A stretch of DNA of 64,000 nt from Gracilaria gracilis (Eukaryota > Rhodophyta > Florideophyceae > Gracilariales > Gracilariaceae), in contig JARGSG010000207.1 of NCBI GenBank assembly GCA_030374805.1, positions 992,001 through 1,056,000 of the forward strand. The letters run 5' to 3'. Shown piece after piece: positions 20,651-29,337 of the stretch (position 1 is the first letter of the stretch; each line of letters begins with the position of its first letter). Made by a program: the position numbers and the translations under genes. Under the pieces are notes generated by a model. That model searched no databases and was not told the DNA's origin. It saw nothing but the letters and a program-made list of their open reading frames with translations.

Positions 20651-23600
20651 CTATTTGTTAAGAGCGGCGAGGCGTGCGCGCAGGAGTTGGACTCGACTTT
20701 TCTTGCCACCACTATTGGAAGAAGACGAAAGCATTCCAGTGAAACGAGAGCGACGTGAGGTGGACTCGGAAGTGGTCCTCGTGAGCGTGCCTTCTCGGAA
20801 CATGCTGTTTTCTGTTCCATTTTGAGTTCGAACACTCTGTTGCCATTGGGCAGCCTCTCCGGCGAAAAATCCTTCGCTGCTCGTAGCCTTGGGTCGATTA
20901 GGAATTTGGGATTGTGGAACTCGCGTGGCTGGCGAGAACAAGACATCTTCATCGCTCAAAGACCCGGATTGATTCATAGCGCCACTCCCCGGAAGAGGGG
21001 TCATGCTTTGTAGGAATTCAAATTTGGATGTCTTCACGGTGTTGTTGTCCGGGGTTAAAGCGTTCTTCACTGTGCCTGTGGCCTTTCGCAGGCCATACAT
21101 TCTTTCCACGGCATCCAACTTGTCACCAGGTGTTTCCACCGCTGTCGAAGACGAGCCAGCTGGTTCTGGAGTCATAAACAGCTTCTTTTGAACACTTTCC
21201 CGCGCTTTTGGCGTTGGTTGGCGCTCCTCCACGTTTTCTTCAACAGAACTTTGGGAGCTTTCTCCCCCATCCCTCACTTCGTCACATATTTCGTCATCGC
21301 TGCACTTGGATGAGTTAGTAGTAAACTTCACGGTTGTAGCGTTAGCATTCAGAGATTGCTCTTCTGCTGAATCCTTTGAAATTGTAGCCACGTCTTTCGA
21401 GGTGACAGCCATGTCACGTCCACCAGACATCGCATCGGCCTGAACAAAAGCGGCCCTGTTCCTGGACCTTGAGATCTTGTTCAAATCATCCACGCTAGCA
21501 GAACGAGGAGGGCTCCTACGCGGCGGACGTGGTTTCGCAGCTGCTGGTTGCGGTATGGCAGAACGCTCAATGACATCTTTACGCCTCATAACACGGCGCG
21601 GTGTCTGCGTGCGTTGGAGACGTGGGGGTCTGTTGGACGTGACTTGGGTGGCCGGTCGCCCCTTTTCGTTCTTTGTCACATACGGATCACGCCTTCGCGA
21701 ACGAGCACCTGCTGCATCCTTCCTCGCCTGCAAATCAGTCTTTTCGGTAAACGTCCTCGCTCGTGTCAGACGTTCAGAAGCATCGCGTCGAGTAATGTTA
21801 GCGCTGTCTTCCACAGCAGGGACAGCAGCAGTAGTTCGAGAGTTGGATCTGTCCTCTTGCTTTGCAAGCTTCTTCGGTTCGTCAGAAGCCACGGAGGTTG
21901 ATGACGACGATGATGCAGCAGTGGTAGATGTAGGCGCGGGCGCAGAAGATGGGTGAATTTCCGTAGCACACCTTATCTTCCCTGGCTTGCCAGAAGAAAC
22001 AACACCAGCTTCATCTCCAGATCGCGTAGCGCTGTATGAAGGAGGCAACTCCGCAAAGCGAACACTTCTCGCCGTCTTTGTCGACGAAGCAGTAGAAGAC
22101 GGTGTGCAAAGCATCGCAGAGCTATTATCCGACGCAAGATCCACTGATCCAGTGGCAGACTGCGTCATCAAGTTAATACAATCAAGCGACCGCGAGCCAT
22201 TCTTTCGTCTTCTACCGCGGGTACTCTCAGTAGAAGATTTGCTTCTCGAAGCAACGGACTTTTCCAACAAGCGCGCAGCTTGCTGCACATCTTTCTCCGA
22301 GCTGACATTTCCATTTTCGTCCGGGCGAGAGTTTTGCTTGGCATTCTTCTCCAGCTGAGTTGCAATGATAGCGGCATCATTGGAAGCATGGATAAACCAC
22401 GAGGGCTTCGAACTGTTCGTGACGTCATGCTGATCGTTGCCCCGGACAGATTCATCCGAATCAATCGGCTCCATCAACTTTAAGGCAGCCTCAGATTTGG
22501 CCACGAACTCATTTGCCTCTTGGGTAAGTTTCTTGGAACTCTCCAGTACAGCCTTATGCTTCGTCAGCGCGTCCTCCACGCAAGCGCGTAAGGGATTCGT
22601 GGGATCACCATCCTCAAGTTGCGCCTCAGAAGCAGAGAGCTGCTTTGCAGCTTGTTCTTTCTCATTATTAAGTGCTTTTTCCTCATCAGTAACCGTGGAG
22701 GAAGACGAGGTAATGTCAACCTCTGAGCGGTGAGCAATAGGCAATGGCGGGGGACATGCGCTACGTGTCTCTACCGCAGACAACAGAGCAGCAGAAGCCA
22801 CAGCGGGCTGCCGTCGCAAGCATTGGTGCAGGCCCGCGGGTGTGCTCTGCTTCTCGCGACGAGCATCCCTAATTTCATCCATGCGATCGGTAGCAAGCTG
22901 CAATTCCTCAGTGGCGGCGCGAACAAGCCCCGCAATCTGCTGCGCACTCACATCAGAAACGTTGACACCAGGTACATCATCCAGGTCGTCACAGAGCTGT
23001 TCACGAGAGGCACGAGTCTCATCAGCAAACATGAGGAGGCGTTTGAGATCTGTGGAGAGTGGTTCGCCGTCCACCGATTCCACAGCATCACCAACCGAAG
23101 AGCCCGACTCAGTGCTATCAATGGGCGAAGTTTTGAGCTCATCGGTGAGGGTGTCCGCGGGCGAAGAGGCGTTGATAGCAGCAGCAGCAGCAGCCTTCAA
23201 AGGAGCGGCCGGACGAGAGCGCGCAGAATCAAGCTGCGGTGCATCGCCGCCACGAATATCATTTCCATTCTCATCGAATCCCATGGCGGTCAATTGCATC
23301 TTGAGACATCGAAGCTTTGCCTCAAAGTCTGAAATCTTATCACGGAGCGAGCCAGCCTCAGAGTTCCAATGCAGGGCGGCGTTCTTGCCCATGTGGGCGG
23401 TTCGTGCCATGGCGGCGCGCTGCGCATGAATTCTGGCACGCATATGATGCGCATTTTGGGCACGTTGTTGCGCAGCCGTGACCATTCCCATGCCCAAAAA
23501 TCGGCGCGAAGAAGGCGGGTTGGCGGTGGCTGAGGAATTGGGCGATTTGGATTTTGTAAAGGAGTGCAGTGAGCGTTGGGAGCGTGACGAAGAGGCGGTG

Positions 23601-24082
23601 GAAGCGGCGTCATAGGAATGGTGGACGGGTTGTAAGTGAAGGCGCGAGTTGGAGGATGCATAGGGCGGATGTGACAAACAGGCGTGTTGGACAGCTAACG
23701 AAGAAAGGCTCCACAACAGGTCGATGAATCGATCACCACCCGCTGAGGACACAATGCTCTTCCTGGCACAACCGTGTGGCAGCAGCTTGTTGCGTTCCAA
23801 AATAGCCAGCCTAGCGTCGACCAACTTTTTAAAATCGCGCTCCTGCTGCCTGTCCAGGATGGGGAAACACGGCTTGAACAGGTGCTGCACGGCATGCTGC
23901 TCAATGATACACAGCAAGAAATGCAGCACGGCGGCGGCGGAATTGAAGTGGGCGGGCTTCTCAAAGGTGGAGGCGGTGATTGCAAAGCCGTAACGAGCGT
24001 GAAAAGCGGTGGGCGACCCGGCAAGAAGCGTGATGTTCTCCACGACGAGCTGCGCGGGCGAGGGGAAGGAGGACGGCGTCAT
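20651..24082 (-). CDS. HAUS6: Augmin complex subunit HAUS6 homologue
   Basis: 1143 residues. The N-terminal 160 residues match the HAUS6_N domain: FEKPAHFNSAAAVLHFLL, then HLFKPCFPILDRQQERDFKK, then a SAGGDRFIDLLW segment, equivalent to the conserved core of animal and plant HAUS6/AUG6. Augmin binds along spindle microtubules and recruits gamma-tubulin for branching nucleation. Residues about 200-290 are predicted coiled coil (MRARIHAQRAAMARTAHMG onwards). The C-terminal two thirds are Ser/Thr/Arg-rich and low complexity, expected for the poorly conserved tail that contacts NEDD1-like factors. It is longer than human HAUS6 (about 955 residues). The gene is intronless and faces away from NBP35 across a GC-rich gap. 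Confidence 0.72.
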   Translation of the reverse strand: MTPSSFPSPAQLVVENITLLAGSPTAFHARYGFAITASTFEKPAHFNSAAAVLHFLLCIIEQHAVQHLFKPCFPILDRQQERDFKKLVDARLAILERNKLLPHGCARKSIVSSAGGDRFIDLLWSLSSLAVQHACLSHPPYASSNSRLHLQPVHHSYDAASTASSSRSQRSLHSFTKSKSPNSSATANPPSSRRFLGMGMVTAAQQRAQNAHHMRARIHAQRAAMARTAHMGKNAALHWNSEAGSLRDKISDFEAKLRCLKMQLTAMGFDENGNDIRGGDAPQLDSARSRPAAPLKAAAAAAINASSPADTLTDELKTSPIDSTESGSSVGDAVESVDGEPLSTDLKRLLMFADETRASREQLCDDLDDVPGVNVSDVSAQQIAGLVRAATEELQLATDRMDEIRDARREKQSTPAGLHQCLRRQPAVASAALLSAVETRSACPPPLPIAHRSEVDITSSSSTVTDEEKALNNEKEQAAKQLSASEAQLEDGDPTNPLRACVEDALTKHKAVLESSKKLTQEANEFVAKSEAALKLMEPIDSDESVRGNDQHDVTNSSKPSWFIHASNDAAIIATQLEKNAKQNSRPDENGNVSSEKDVQQAARLLEKSVASRSKSSTESTRGRRRKNGSRSLDCINLMTQSATGSVDLASDNSSAMLCTPSSTASSTKTARSVRFAELPPSYSATRSGDEAGVVSSGKPGKIRCATEIHPSSAPAPTSTTAASSSSSTSVASDEPKKLAKQEDRSNSRTTAAVPAVEDSANITRRDASERLTRARTFTEKTDLQARKDAAGARSRRRDPYVTKNEKGRPATQVTSNRPPRLQRTQTPRRVMRRKDVIERSAIPQPAAAKPRPPRRSPPRSASVDDLNKISRSRNRAAFVQADAMSGGRDMAVTSKDVATISKDSAEEQSLNANATTVKFTTNSSKCSDDEICDEVRDGGESSQSSVEENVEERQPTPKARESVQKKLFMTPEPAGSSSTAVETPGDKLDAVERMYGLRKATGTVKNALTPDNNTVKTSKFEFLQSMTPLPGSGAMNQSGSLSDEDVLFSPATRVPQSQIPNRPKATSSEGFFAGEAAQWQQSVRTQNGTENSMFREGTLTRTTSESTSRRSRFTGMLSSSSNSGGKKSRVQLLRARLAALNK

Positions 24083-25518
24083 GACTGCGGCGACGCTCCG
24101 ACGCGGCGGTCAAACGCGGGGGCGGGGGCGGGGGGGTGCAAAACAAATTGGGGGGCGCAAGGCAAAAAGCACGGGGCGCTCGCGCGTAGCGGGAGCGCTT
24201 TTCAGGGCGGGAGCGCTTTTCGGGTCGGGAGCGGGGTGAAGAAGGGCGGCGGCAGCAAAGATTGGCGACGAAGACAAGCAGGGCGGCGGCGTGGAACAAG
24301 AAGGGGGGTAGGGGGGGGGTGAGCGACTTGATGAGCGACTGCGGCGGGGCGATTGACAACACGGCGCAGTGCGGGGCGAGCGCTCGCGCGGGCGGGCGGG
24401 GCGGAAGGGGAGGGGAGGGGAGGGGTGCGGGAATGGGCGCGCTCACAAGGTGACAAAGCAACAAAGAACAAGCGCCAAGAGATTTTGCGCCCTACTAGAA
24501 GCGCGGAACACTCGGGGCGCGACAAAAGTGACGACGCAGCGCAACGCACACGCGCCACAAAAAAACGGCGCGCAAACGGCACGTGCTATCAACACAGCGT
24601 TGCACGCGCGACCACGCCGCGACGGCAGCGCCACTCTCGAGCTTTGGGCGGCGGCTGCGGCGGCGACGACGACGACGGCGGCGGCGGCGGCGGCGGCAAA
24701 CGGGTCGGGCGGGGTGAGGCGCGGGCGCGACGCGGGCAGCTCGGCGTCTGACAGAGTGGCCACGGCGGACAAGGCGGAGCGACGTATCTAAACGCAGCCA
24801 AGCGGCGCAGGCGCAGCGTGCGCGCGCACGCGCAGCGCGCGCAGCGCCATGTATGACAAAAGCGCATGTATCGCGCCGATGCGCCGGCGCGGCGGCGGGA
24901 ATGGCGGCGCCATTCGAAAAAAGGCGCGCCGCAAACGGCTCGCTCGCAGCCGCGCGCGCGCGCGCGCATTCCCGAATTGGGTAAGCGTCGGCTTACAGCG
25001 CGGCTTACTGCGCGCATTGCGTGCGGGGCGGAAAACGGCGCGCTTTGAATTGAGCGCGCGCGCCACGCGTGCCTTTTTGTTGCGTTGCTGCTGTTTTCAC
25101 GCGCCGCCGGCTGATGTCATTGTTTGGCGCGCGCGCTGCAAGGGCGCGGCTGTGCGTTGGCTGCCAGTGGCGGCGTGGGGGGGTGTGGTGTGGCACGCTC
25201 TCGCGTGTGCAACGAGTCGTTGACGGTTCGTTGTCGTGGTTGTTGCTTCCGCCAGCCGCCTGGCGCGCGCGTTTATGCTGCTTGCTCTTCGCGCCCCCCC
25301 CCCCCCCCCCCCTTATTCCGCGCGGCCGGCGCGGCGGCGCAGGCGCGACGGCGTGTAGTGTAGTATCATAGCGCGCGCGCGTCAAACGCGGCACATAGCG
25401 GCGAGGAGCGCGTCCGCGCGCGCGCGGCTGACGCCGACGCTGACGGCTGCGCAGCAGAGGCGTGGAACGGCGCGTGCACGAGAGCAGCGGCGGCGGCGTC
25501 GACGCGGCTGAGCGCTGC

Positions 25519-25571
25519 GCTGCTGCTGCTGCCGCTGCCGCTGCTGCCGCTGCCGCTGCTGCTGCTGCTGC
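25519..25571. repeat. CTG/CCG triplet repeat
   Basis: An uninterrupted run of CTG and CCG triplets in intergenic DNA. It is open in one minus-strand frame as Ser/Gly repeats, but this is composition rather than a gene. Confidence 0.8.
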
Positions 25572-26439
25572 GCGCCGCCCGCAGCACGTATTATCTACGA
25601 TGGTACAGTACCAGCGGCGCTTGTGGTGGTAGGGGTAAAGTTACTTTAGCGTTGTAGCGCGCGTCGCGCAGCGCCATCACATCACACGTTTGTCGCGCAC
25701 GGTAAGCAAAGAAGACAGCGTTTGGAAACACCCTAAACGGCCCATTTAAGCGCATTAAAATCACACGCGCATCATGCACTCGTTCCGCTGCGCGCTTGAT
25801 TCGCGCTTGAGATTTGTTGGTGTGCAACGCCATGTGGCTGCCACAGCCTGCGCCACCGTCGCCACCGTCGCCCGTTCGTCTTCGTCGCCGCCGGCACGGC
25901 GGTCAAACTCGTGTTTGACCGCTTGCAGCAGCGCCGCTGAGGTCAGGGAATTTGAAGCGCGCTTGTACTTTTTTTTTTCTTTTTCTTTTTATTTATTTTG
26001 CAACAGTTTGCAAATGCTGCTGCTGCAACGTAAAGAGCTCGAGACCGTGCACCATGATGATCATCATGATGCCTTACAAGCTTTTTCGTTTTGCACTTGA
26101 ATGATTTAAAACAATCAGCGCGAGCGCACTGTCGGCGCCGCTGACCACTTTTTGTTTCCAAACGTGCGGTGGTTGCTTACCCTCCACAGCTTGCAATCTT
26201 CTTCTAAACTTAACGTTACAACACATCACACCCCCACTCTATAAAGTTAACCTCAAGCACATCTCCGCCGTCACCGATGCTGAATATTGTTCCCAAACCT
26301 TCGCCACCGCCCTCACCACTCATTTTCGTCATCATCACCAATGCACGGTGATTCACCATCATGATACGAAGGTACAGTAGTATCAAACACACCTTGTAAC
26401 CCACACCGTCGTCCTGACGTGCACACTCACAATCACATT

Positions 26440-26505
26440 GATGCCGCTGCCGCTGCCGCCGCCGCTGCCGCTGCCGCCGCCGCTGCCGCTGCCGCCGCCG
26501 CTGCC
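26440..26505. repeat. 18-bp minisatellite of CCG/CTG triplets
   Basis: About 3.5 copies of an 18-bp unit made of GCCGCTGCCGCTGCCGCC. It lies about 300 bp upstream of the NBP35 start. Confidence 0.75.
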
Positions 26506-26590
26506 CGCGGTTACATTTGAGCCCTCTACTCATAAATTGATCATAGAGCCACATATTAATCTTTTTGACCAAAAAACAGCTCTCCCAATC

Positions 26591-26650
26591 ACACTGTCAT
26601 CGTCACCATGACACTGTCATCATCACCATGACACTGTCATCGTCATCATG
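26591..26650. repeat. Three tandem 20-bp units
   Basis: Three head-to-tail copies of ACACTGTCATCRTCAYCATG (20 bp each). Each unit ends in ATG, and the ATGs at 26608, 26628 and 26648 lie upstream of the likely NBP35 start, so they could act as upstream start codons if included in the transcript. Confidence 0.8.
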
Positions 26651-26801
26651 TCCAAATCCCCCTTCCAACAAAAAACGCCTCACGAAATCCGTCCACGCCC
26701 CAAAGCGCACACTTGTTCCGCGTCCCACCTGTCACCGTTGCATCAGCAGATCTCTTCTTCTTCTTCAATACACACACCACACCACCGGTTCGAACAAAAC
26801 A

Positions 26802-27806
26802 ATGCTTTCACCGCAACCCGCCAACCAACACGTGCCAGAAAATGCGCCGCCCGCCTGTCCAGGCACCAACTCCGCCGCGGCGGGCAACACCACCGCCTGC
26901 GTGGGCTGTCCCAACCAGTCCTCATGCGCGTCCGGCGACGCCGCCACGCAAGCGGAGCGCGACGTAGCCGCCATCGCGCGCCGCCTCAAGCACTCCATCC
27001 GCCATAAGATCCTGGTGCTGTCCGGCAAGGGCGGCGTGGGCAAGAGCACCGTCTCCGCCCAGCTGGCGCTCTGTCTGGCCGCACAGGGGCTGCAGGTCGG
27101 CCTGTTGGACGTCGACGTGTGCGGCCCCAGCATCCCGCACATGCTCGGCGTGCCGCGCGAGGAGGTGCGCATGAGCGCTTCCGGCTGGAGCCCCGTGTAT
27201 GTGGAGGAGAATTTGGCGCTGATGAGTATTGGCTTTATGCTGTCCAGCCGCGATGATGCTGTTATTTGGAGGGGGCCTAGGAAGACTGGCTTGATTAAAC
27301 AGTTCCTCAGGGACGTTGATTGGGGCCAGTTGGATTATCTCGTCATCGATTCTCCGCCGGGAACGAGCGATGAGCATATATCGTTGGTGCAGATGATGAA
27401 GCAATGTGACGTGGATGGCGCTGTGGTTGTGACCACGCCGCAGGAAGTGTCGCTACTCGATGTGAGAAAGGAAATCAACTTTTGTAGAAAGAGTGGCACC
27501 CCCGTTCTAGGCGTTGTGGAGAACATGGCTGGCTTTGTCTGCGAGCATTGTACCAACTGTACGGACATCTTTTTCCCGAGCAGCGGCGGTGCTTTGAAGA
27601 TGTGCAAACAAATGGACGTTCGTTACTTGGGCAAGATTCCTTTGGACCCTGCCGTATCAAGGGCGTCGGAGATGGGAAAGAGCGTTTTCGAACATGGGCA
27701 GTCGCCAGGAGTACAGGCTTTGAAGAGCATGGTACAACAGGTCAGACATGCGGTTGGAGACGGAGGTGCAGATGGCGAGCGTAACGGTGAAGGCGATGGG
27801 TTGTGA
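26802..27806 (+). CDS. NBP35: Cytosolic Fe-S cluster scaffold NBP35/NUBP1
   Basis: 334 residues from the ATG at 26802. The N-terminal ferredoxin-like motif [18 protein letters not shown] followed by Cys six residues later has the C-x13-C-x2-C-x5-C spacing diagnostic of NBP35. Next come the P-loop GKGGVGKST, the switch regions [10 protein letters not shown] and [10 protein letters not shown], and the C-terminal C-x2-C site (CEHC) that bridges a [4Fe-4S] cluster at the dimer interface. The protein assembles Fe-S clusters for cytosolic and nuclear proteins. The frame extends upstream with an ATG at 26628 that would add about 58 residues of unlike composition; I prefer 26802 because family members begin close to the first Cys. 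Confidence 0.93.
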   Translation: MLSPQPANQHVPENAPPACPGTNSAAAGNTTACVGCPNQSSCASGDAATQAERDVAAIARRLKHSIRHKILVLSGKGGVGKSTVSAQLALCLAAQGLQVGLLDVDVCGPSIPHMLGVPREEVRMSASGWSPVYVEENLALMSIGFMLSSRDDAVIWRGPRKTGLIKQFLRDVDWGQLDYLVIDSPPGTSDEHISLVQMMKQCDVDGAVVVTTPQEVSLLDVRKEINFCRKSGTPVLGVVENMAGFVCEHCTNCTDIFFPSSGGALKMCKQMDVRYLGKIPLDPAVSRASEMGKSVFEHGQSPGVQALKSMVQQVRHAVGDGGADGERNGEGDGL

Positions 27807-28201
27807 AAAAACTTTTAACTTTTTATCAGATGCACGCGAATCTATCCAAGTGGCGTGCGAATTTGGTACATGCTTTGATGATCATGCGCTTGTGATCATG
27901 CAAATCTCTATGTATATGTGTTGCGGCTCCCAAATCCAAACGTGTGAACGGCTGTGGTTGATGCATGACACGGCGGCGTGCGGCGCAACGAGGTTGGAGT
28001 GTACAAAAAGTACGGTTATGGCGGTTTATTGATGGTAGACAGCTGTATATACGACGCGGTGATGAAGACTGATTACATTATGGTTAGGCGGTTCATCAAT
28101 GACACTACAGAGGAAGAGAACAAATGATGACACAAGAAGAGACAGTGGTTGAGAGACGCGAGCGAGCAACGACAGCGAGCAACGATAGCGAGCAACGAGT
28201 T
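27807..28201. other. Convergent 3' region between NBP35 and UBE2C
   Basis: No gene. About 395 bp carries the 3' ends of two converging genes. Short GAGCGA-like direct repeats lie at 28150-28197. Confidence 0.5.
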
Positions 28202-28660
28202 TCAACACAGCGGCAGGTTTGCATATCTTCTCTTGGCGAGCTTGAGGAACTGCTCACGGTCATTCCAAAGCTGTGCAGCCTGGTTGTTCAACGGCGAGTC
28301 ATTGTTCGGGGTGTCCAACAAACCCTGGATGGAAAGCAACAGAGTAGAAACGGTGTAAGTGGGACTCCACCTTTCCTTGAGGATATCCAGACAGATGTTT
28401 CCGCTCATGTCGATGTTGGGATGAAAGATGGGCGTCTCGAACTTGACGGTAGGGGCGGTATGTGGGTAAGCGGCTGGGAAGCTCAAGTCAAGCGTGAACT
28501 GCATTCCGGCGTAAACGCTCGATTTTTCCGGGTAGATGGTTCCTTTCCACTGCAACAGATTATCGGCGTGCGGAAACGCGGAGATGCCGGGAATGGGGTC
28601 CATCATGAGCGTCATCAAATCGGACTGTAGGCGCTTTGTAACTTGAGCGGTTCCTGCCAT
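28202..28660 (-). CDS. UBE2C: Ubiquitin-conjugating enzyme E2 C (APC/C E2)
   Basis: 152 residues. KRLQSDLMTLMM and GISAFPHADNL are specific to the UBE2C/UbcH10 subfamily. The E2 core follows: PTVKFETPIFHPNID with the HPN motif, then GNICLDILKERW with the catalytic Cys. UBE2C starts ubiquitin chains on securin and cyclin B for the anaphase-promoting complex. The start is the Met before AGTAQV; the frame continues upstream without ATG. Human UBE2C has 179 residues with a longer N-terminal extension, so this copy is slightly short there. It is divergent from the kinesin-6 gene. Confidence 0.92.
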   Translation of the reverse strand: MAGTAQVTKRLQSDLMTLMMDPIPGISAFPHADNLLQWKGTIYPEKSSVYAGMQFTLDLSFPAAYPHTAPTVKFETPIFHPNIDMSGNICLDILKERWSPTYTVSTLLLSIQGLLDTPNNDSPLNNQAAQLWNDREQFLKLAKRRYANLPLC

Positions 28661-28867
28661 CGCAGCTGAGAGGCAAGAGTGAGAACGAGAGAGAACGAGA
28701 GAGAACGAGCAGGCGAGCGAGCGAGCGAGCACCAGCAGAGGCAAGCACAGTCGATATCTACAAGCAGCGCGCGAACGGAGCGACGGAAGCGGACAACGGC
28801 AGGACAGCAGACGGACGACACGCCAGACGGATCAAACGCGCGCCGCCCGCCCGGCCGCCCGCCACGC

Positions 28868-28896
28868 GCCGCGCGCTTTGTAGCAAAGCGCGCGGC
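28868..28896. promoter_or_regulatory. 13-bp-arm palindrome in the UBE2C/kinesin-6 promoter
   Basis: GCCGCGCGCTTTG (28868-28880) is followed by TAG and then its exact reverse complement (28884-28896). It lies 208 bp upstream of the UBE2C start and about 440 bp upstream of the kinesin-6 start, in the only gap between two divergent mitotic genes. The CTTTG/CAAAG halves flanked by GCGCGC look like a dimeric factor site, possibly E2F-like; this is inference. Confidence 0.5.
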
Positions 28897-29283
28897 CGTA
28901 ACGAACCATCGTACACATCGTCGCGCCGCAACTCACGTCCGTTACACGCGGCCGTGAGCTACACGGTACGCGTGTGAGTTGCTGCCTTTGGCATTCGCCG
29001 CCGCTGGCTAACGCCAGCCCTGTGCGACGTGGCACGCGCTCATAGGCGCGTCTGACGTGGCCGTTACGCGATGTGTGCCGGCGCGTCTTGGACGTGCTGC
29101 TGCAGTGGACCGTTTCGGCGCGCGTTGGCGACGGGCGGCTGCGTGCTGCGCCGCTGCTGCGCGGCTGCTCGCGCCGCGCGCGTGGCGGAGTGGTGGCAGC
29201 TCTCATTTGTGTTCTTTGGACGGCTCGTGCGGCTGCGACTGTCGTTCGACCGTCGATGCGTTCCACCGTCGATGCTCCCGCAC

Positions 29284-29286
<3 letters not shown>

Positions 29287-29325
<39 letters not shown>
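29287..29325 (+). repeat. CAG trinucleotide repeat in the kinesin-6 leader
   Basis: About 13 CAG/GCA triplets end in AGAAGC just before ATG 29338. In the kinesin-6 frame they would read as poly-Ala if translation began further upstream. Confidence 0.85.
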
Positions 29326-29331
<6 letters not shown>

Positions 29332-29337
29332 CTTACC

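Larger units (their letters stand above)
24083..26801. promoter_or_regulatory. GC-rich divergent promoter region between HAUS6 and NBP35
   Basis: 2.7 kb without a recognised gene. The first half is extremely GC-rich with many GCGC runs and a C19 run at 25294-25312; open frames here have biased composition and no family. TTTGAA next to GCGCGC occurs at about 25043 and 25950. A perfect 16-bp palindrome CATGATGATCATCATG lies at 26053-26068. Trinucleotide and minisatellite repeats are listed separately. An unrecognised GC-rich gene cannot be excluded. Confidence 0.4.

Noticed and set aside
21477-23429. Several plus-strand open frames opposite HAUS6
   Set aside because: They are biased-composition mirror images of the Ser/Thr-rich HAUS6 tail and show no domain.
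24202-25590. Open frames on both strands in the GC-rich HAUS6-NBP35 gap
   Set aside because: High GC removes stop codons by chance; the products are Ala/Arg/Pro-rich with no conserved motif.
26786-26796. GGTTCGAAC as a tRNA T-arm
   Set aside because: No acceptor stem or D-arm around it; it lies just upstream of the NBP35 ATG. No tRNA gene was found anywhere in the window.
26628-26801. Upstream extension of NBP35 from ATG 26628
   Set aside because: It is encoded partly by a tandem repeat and shows no targeting signal; NBP35 proteins start near the first Cys.
29071-29337. Upstream extension of kinesin-6 from ATG 29071
   Set aside because: Low complexity with poly-Ala from a CAG repeat and no similarity to kinesin-6 N-termini. 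Possible but less likely than ATG 29338.
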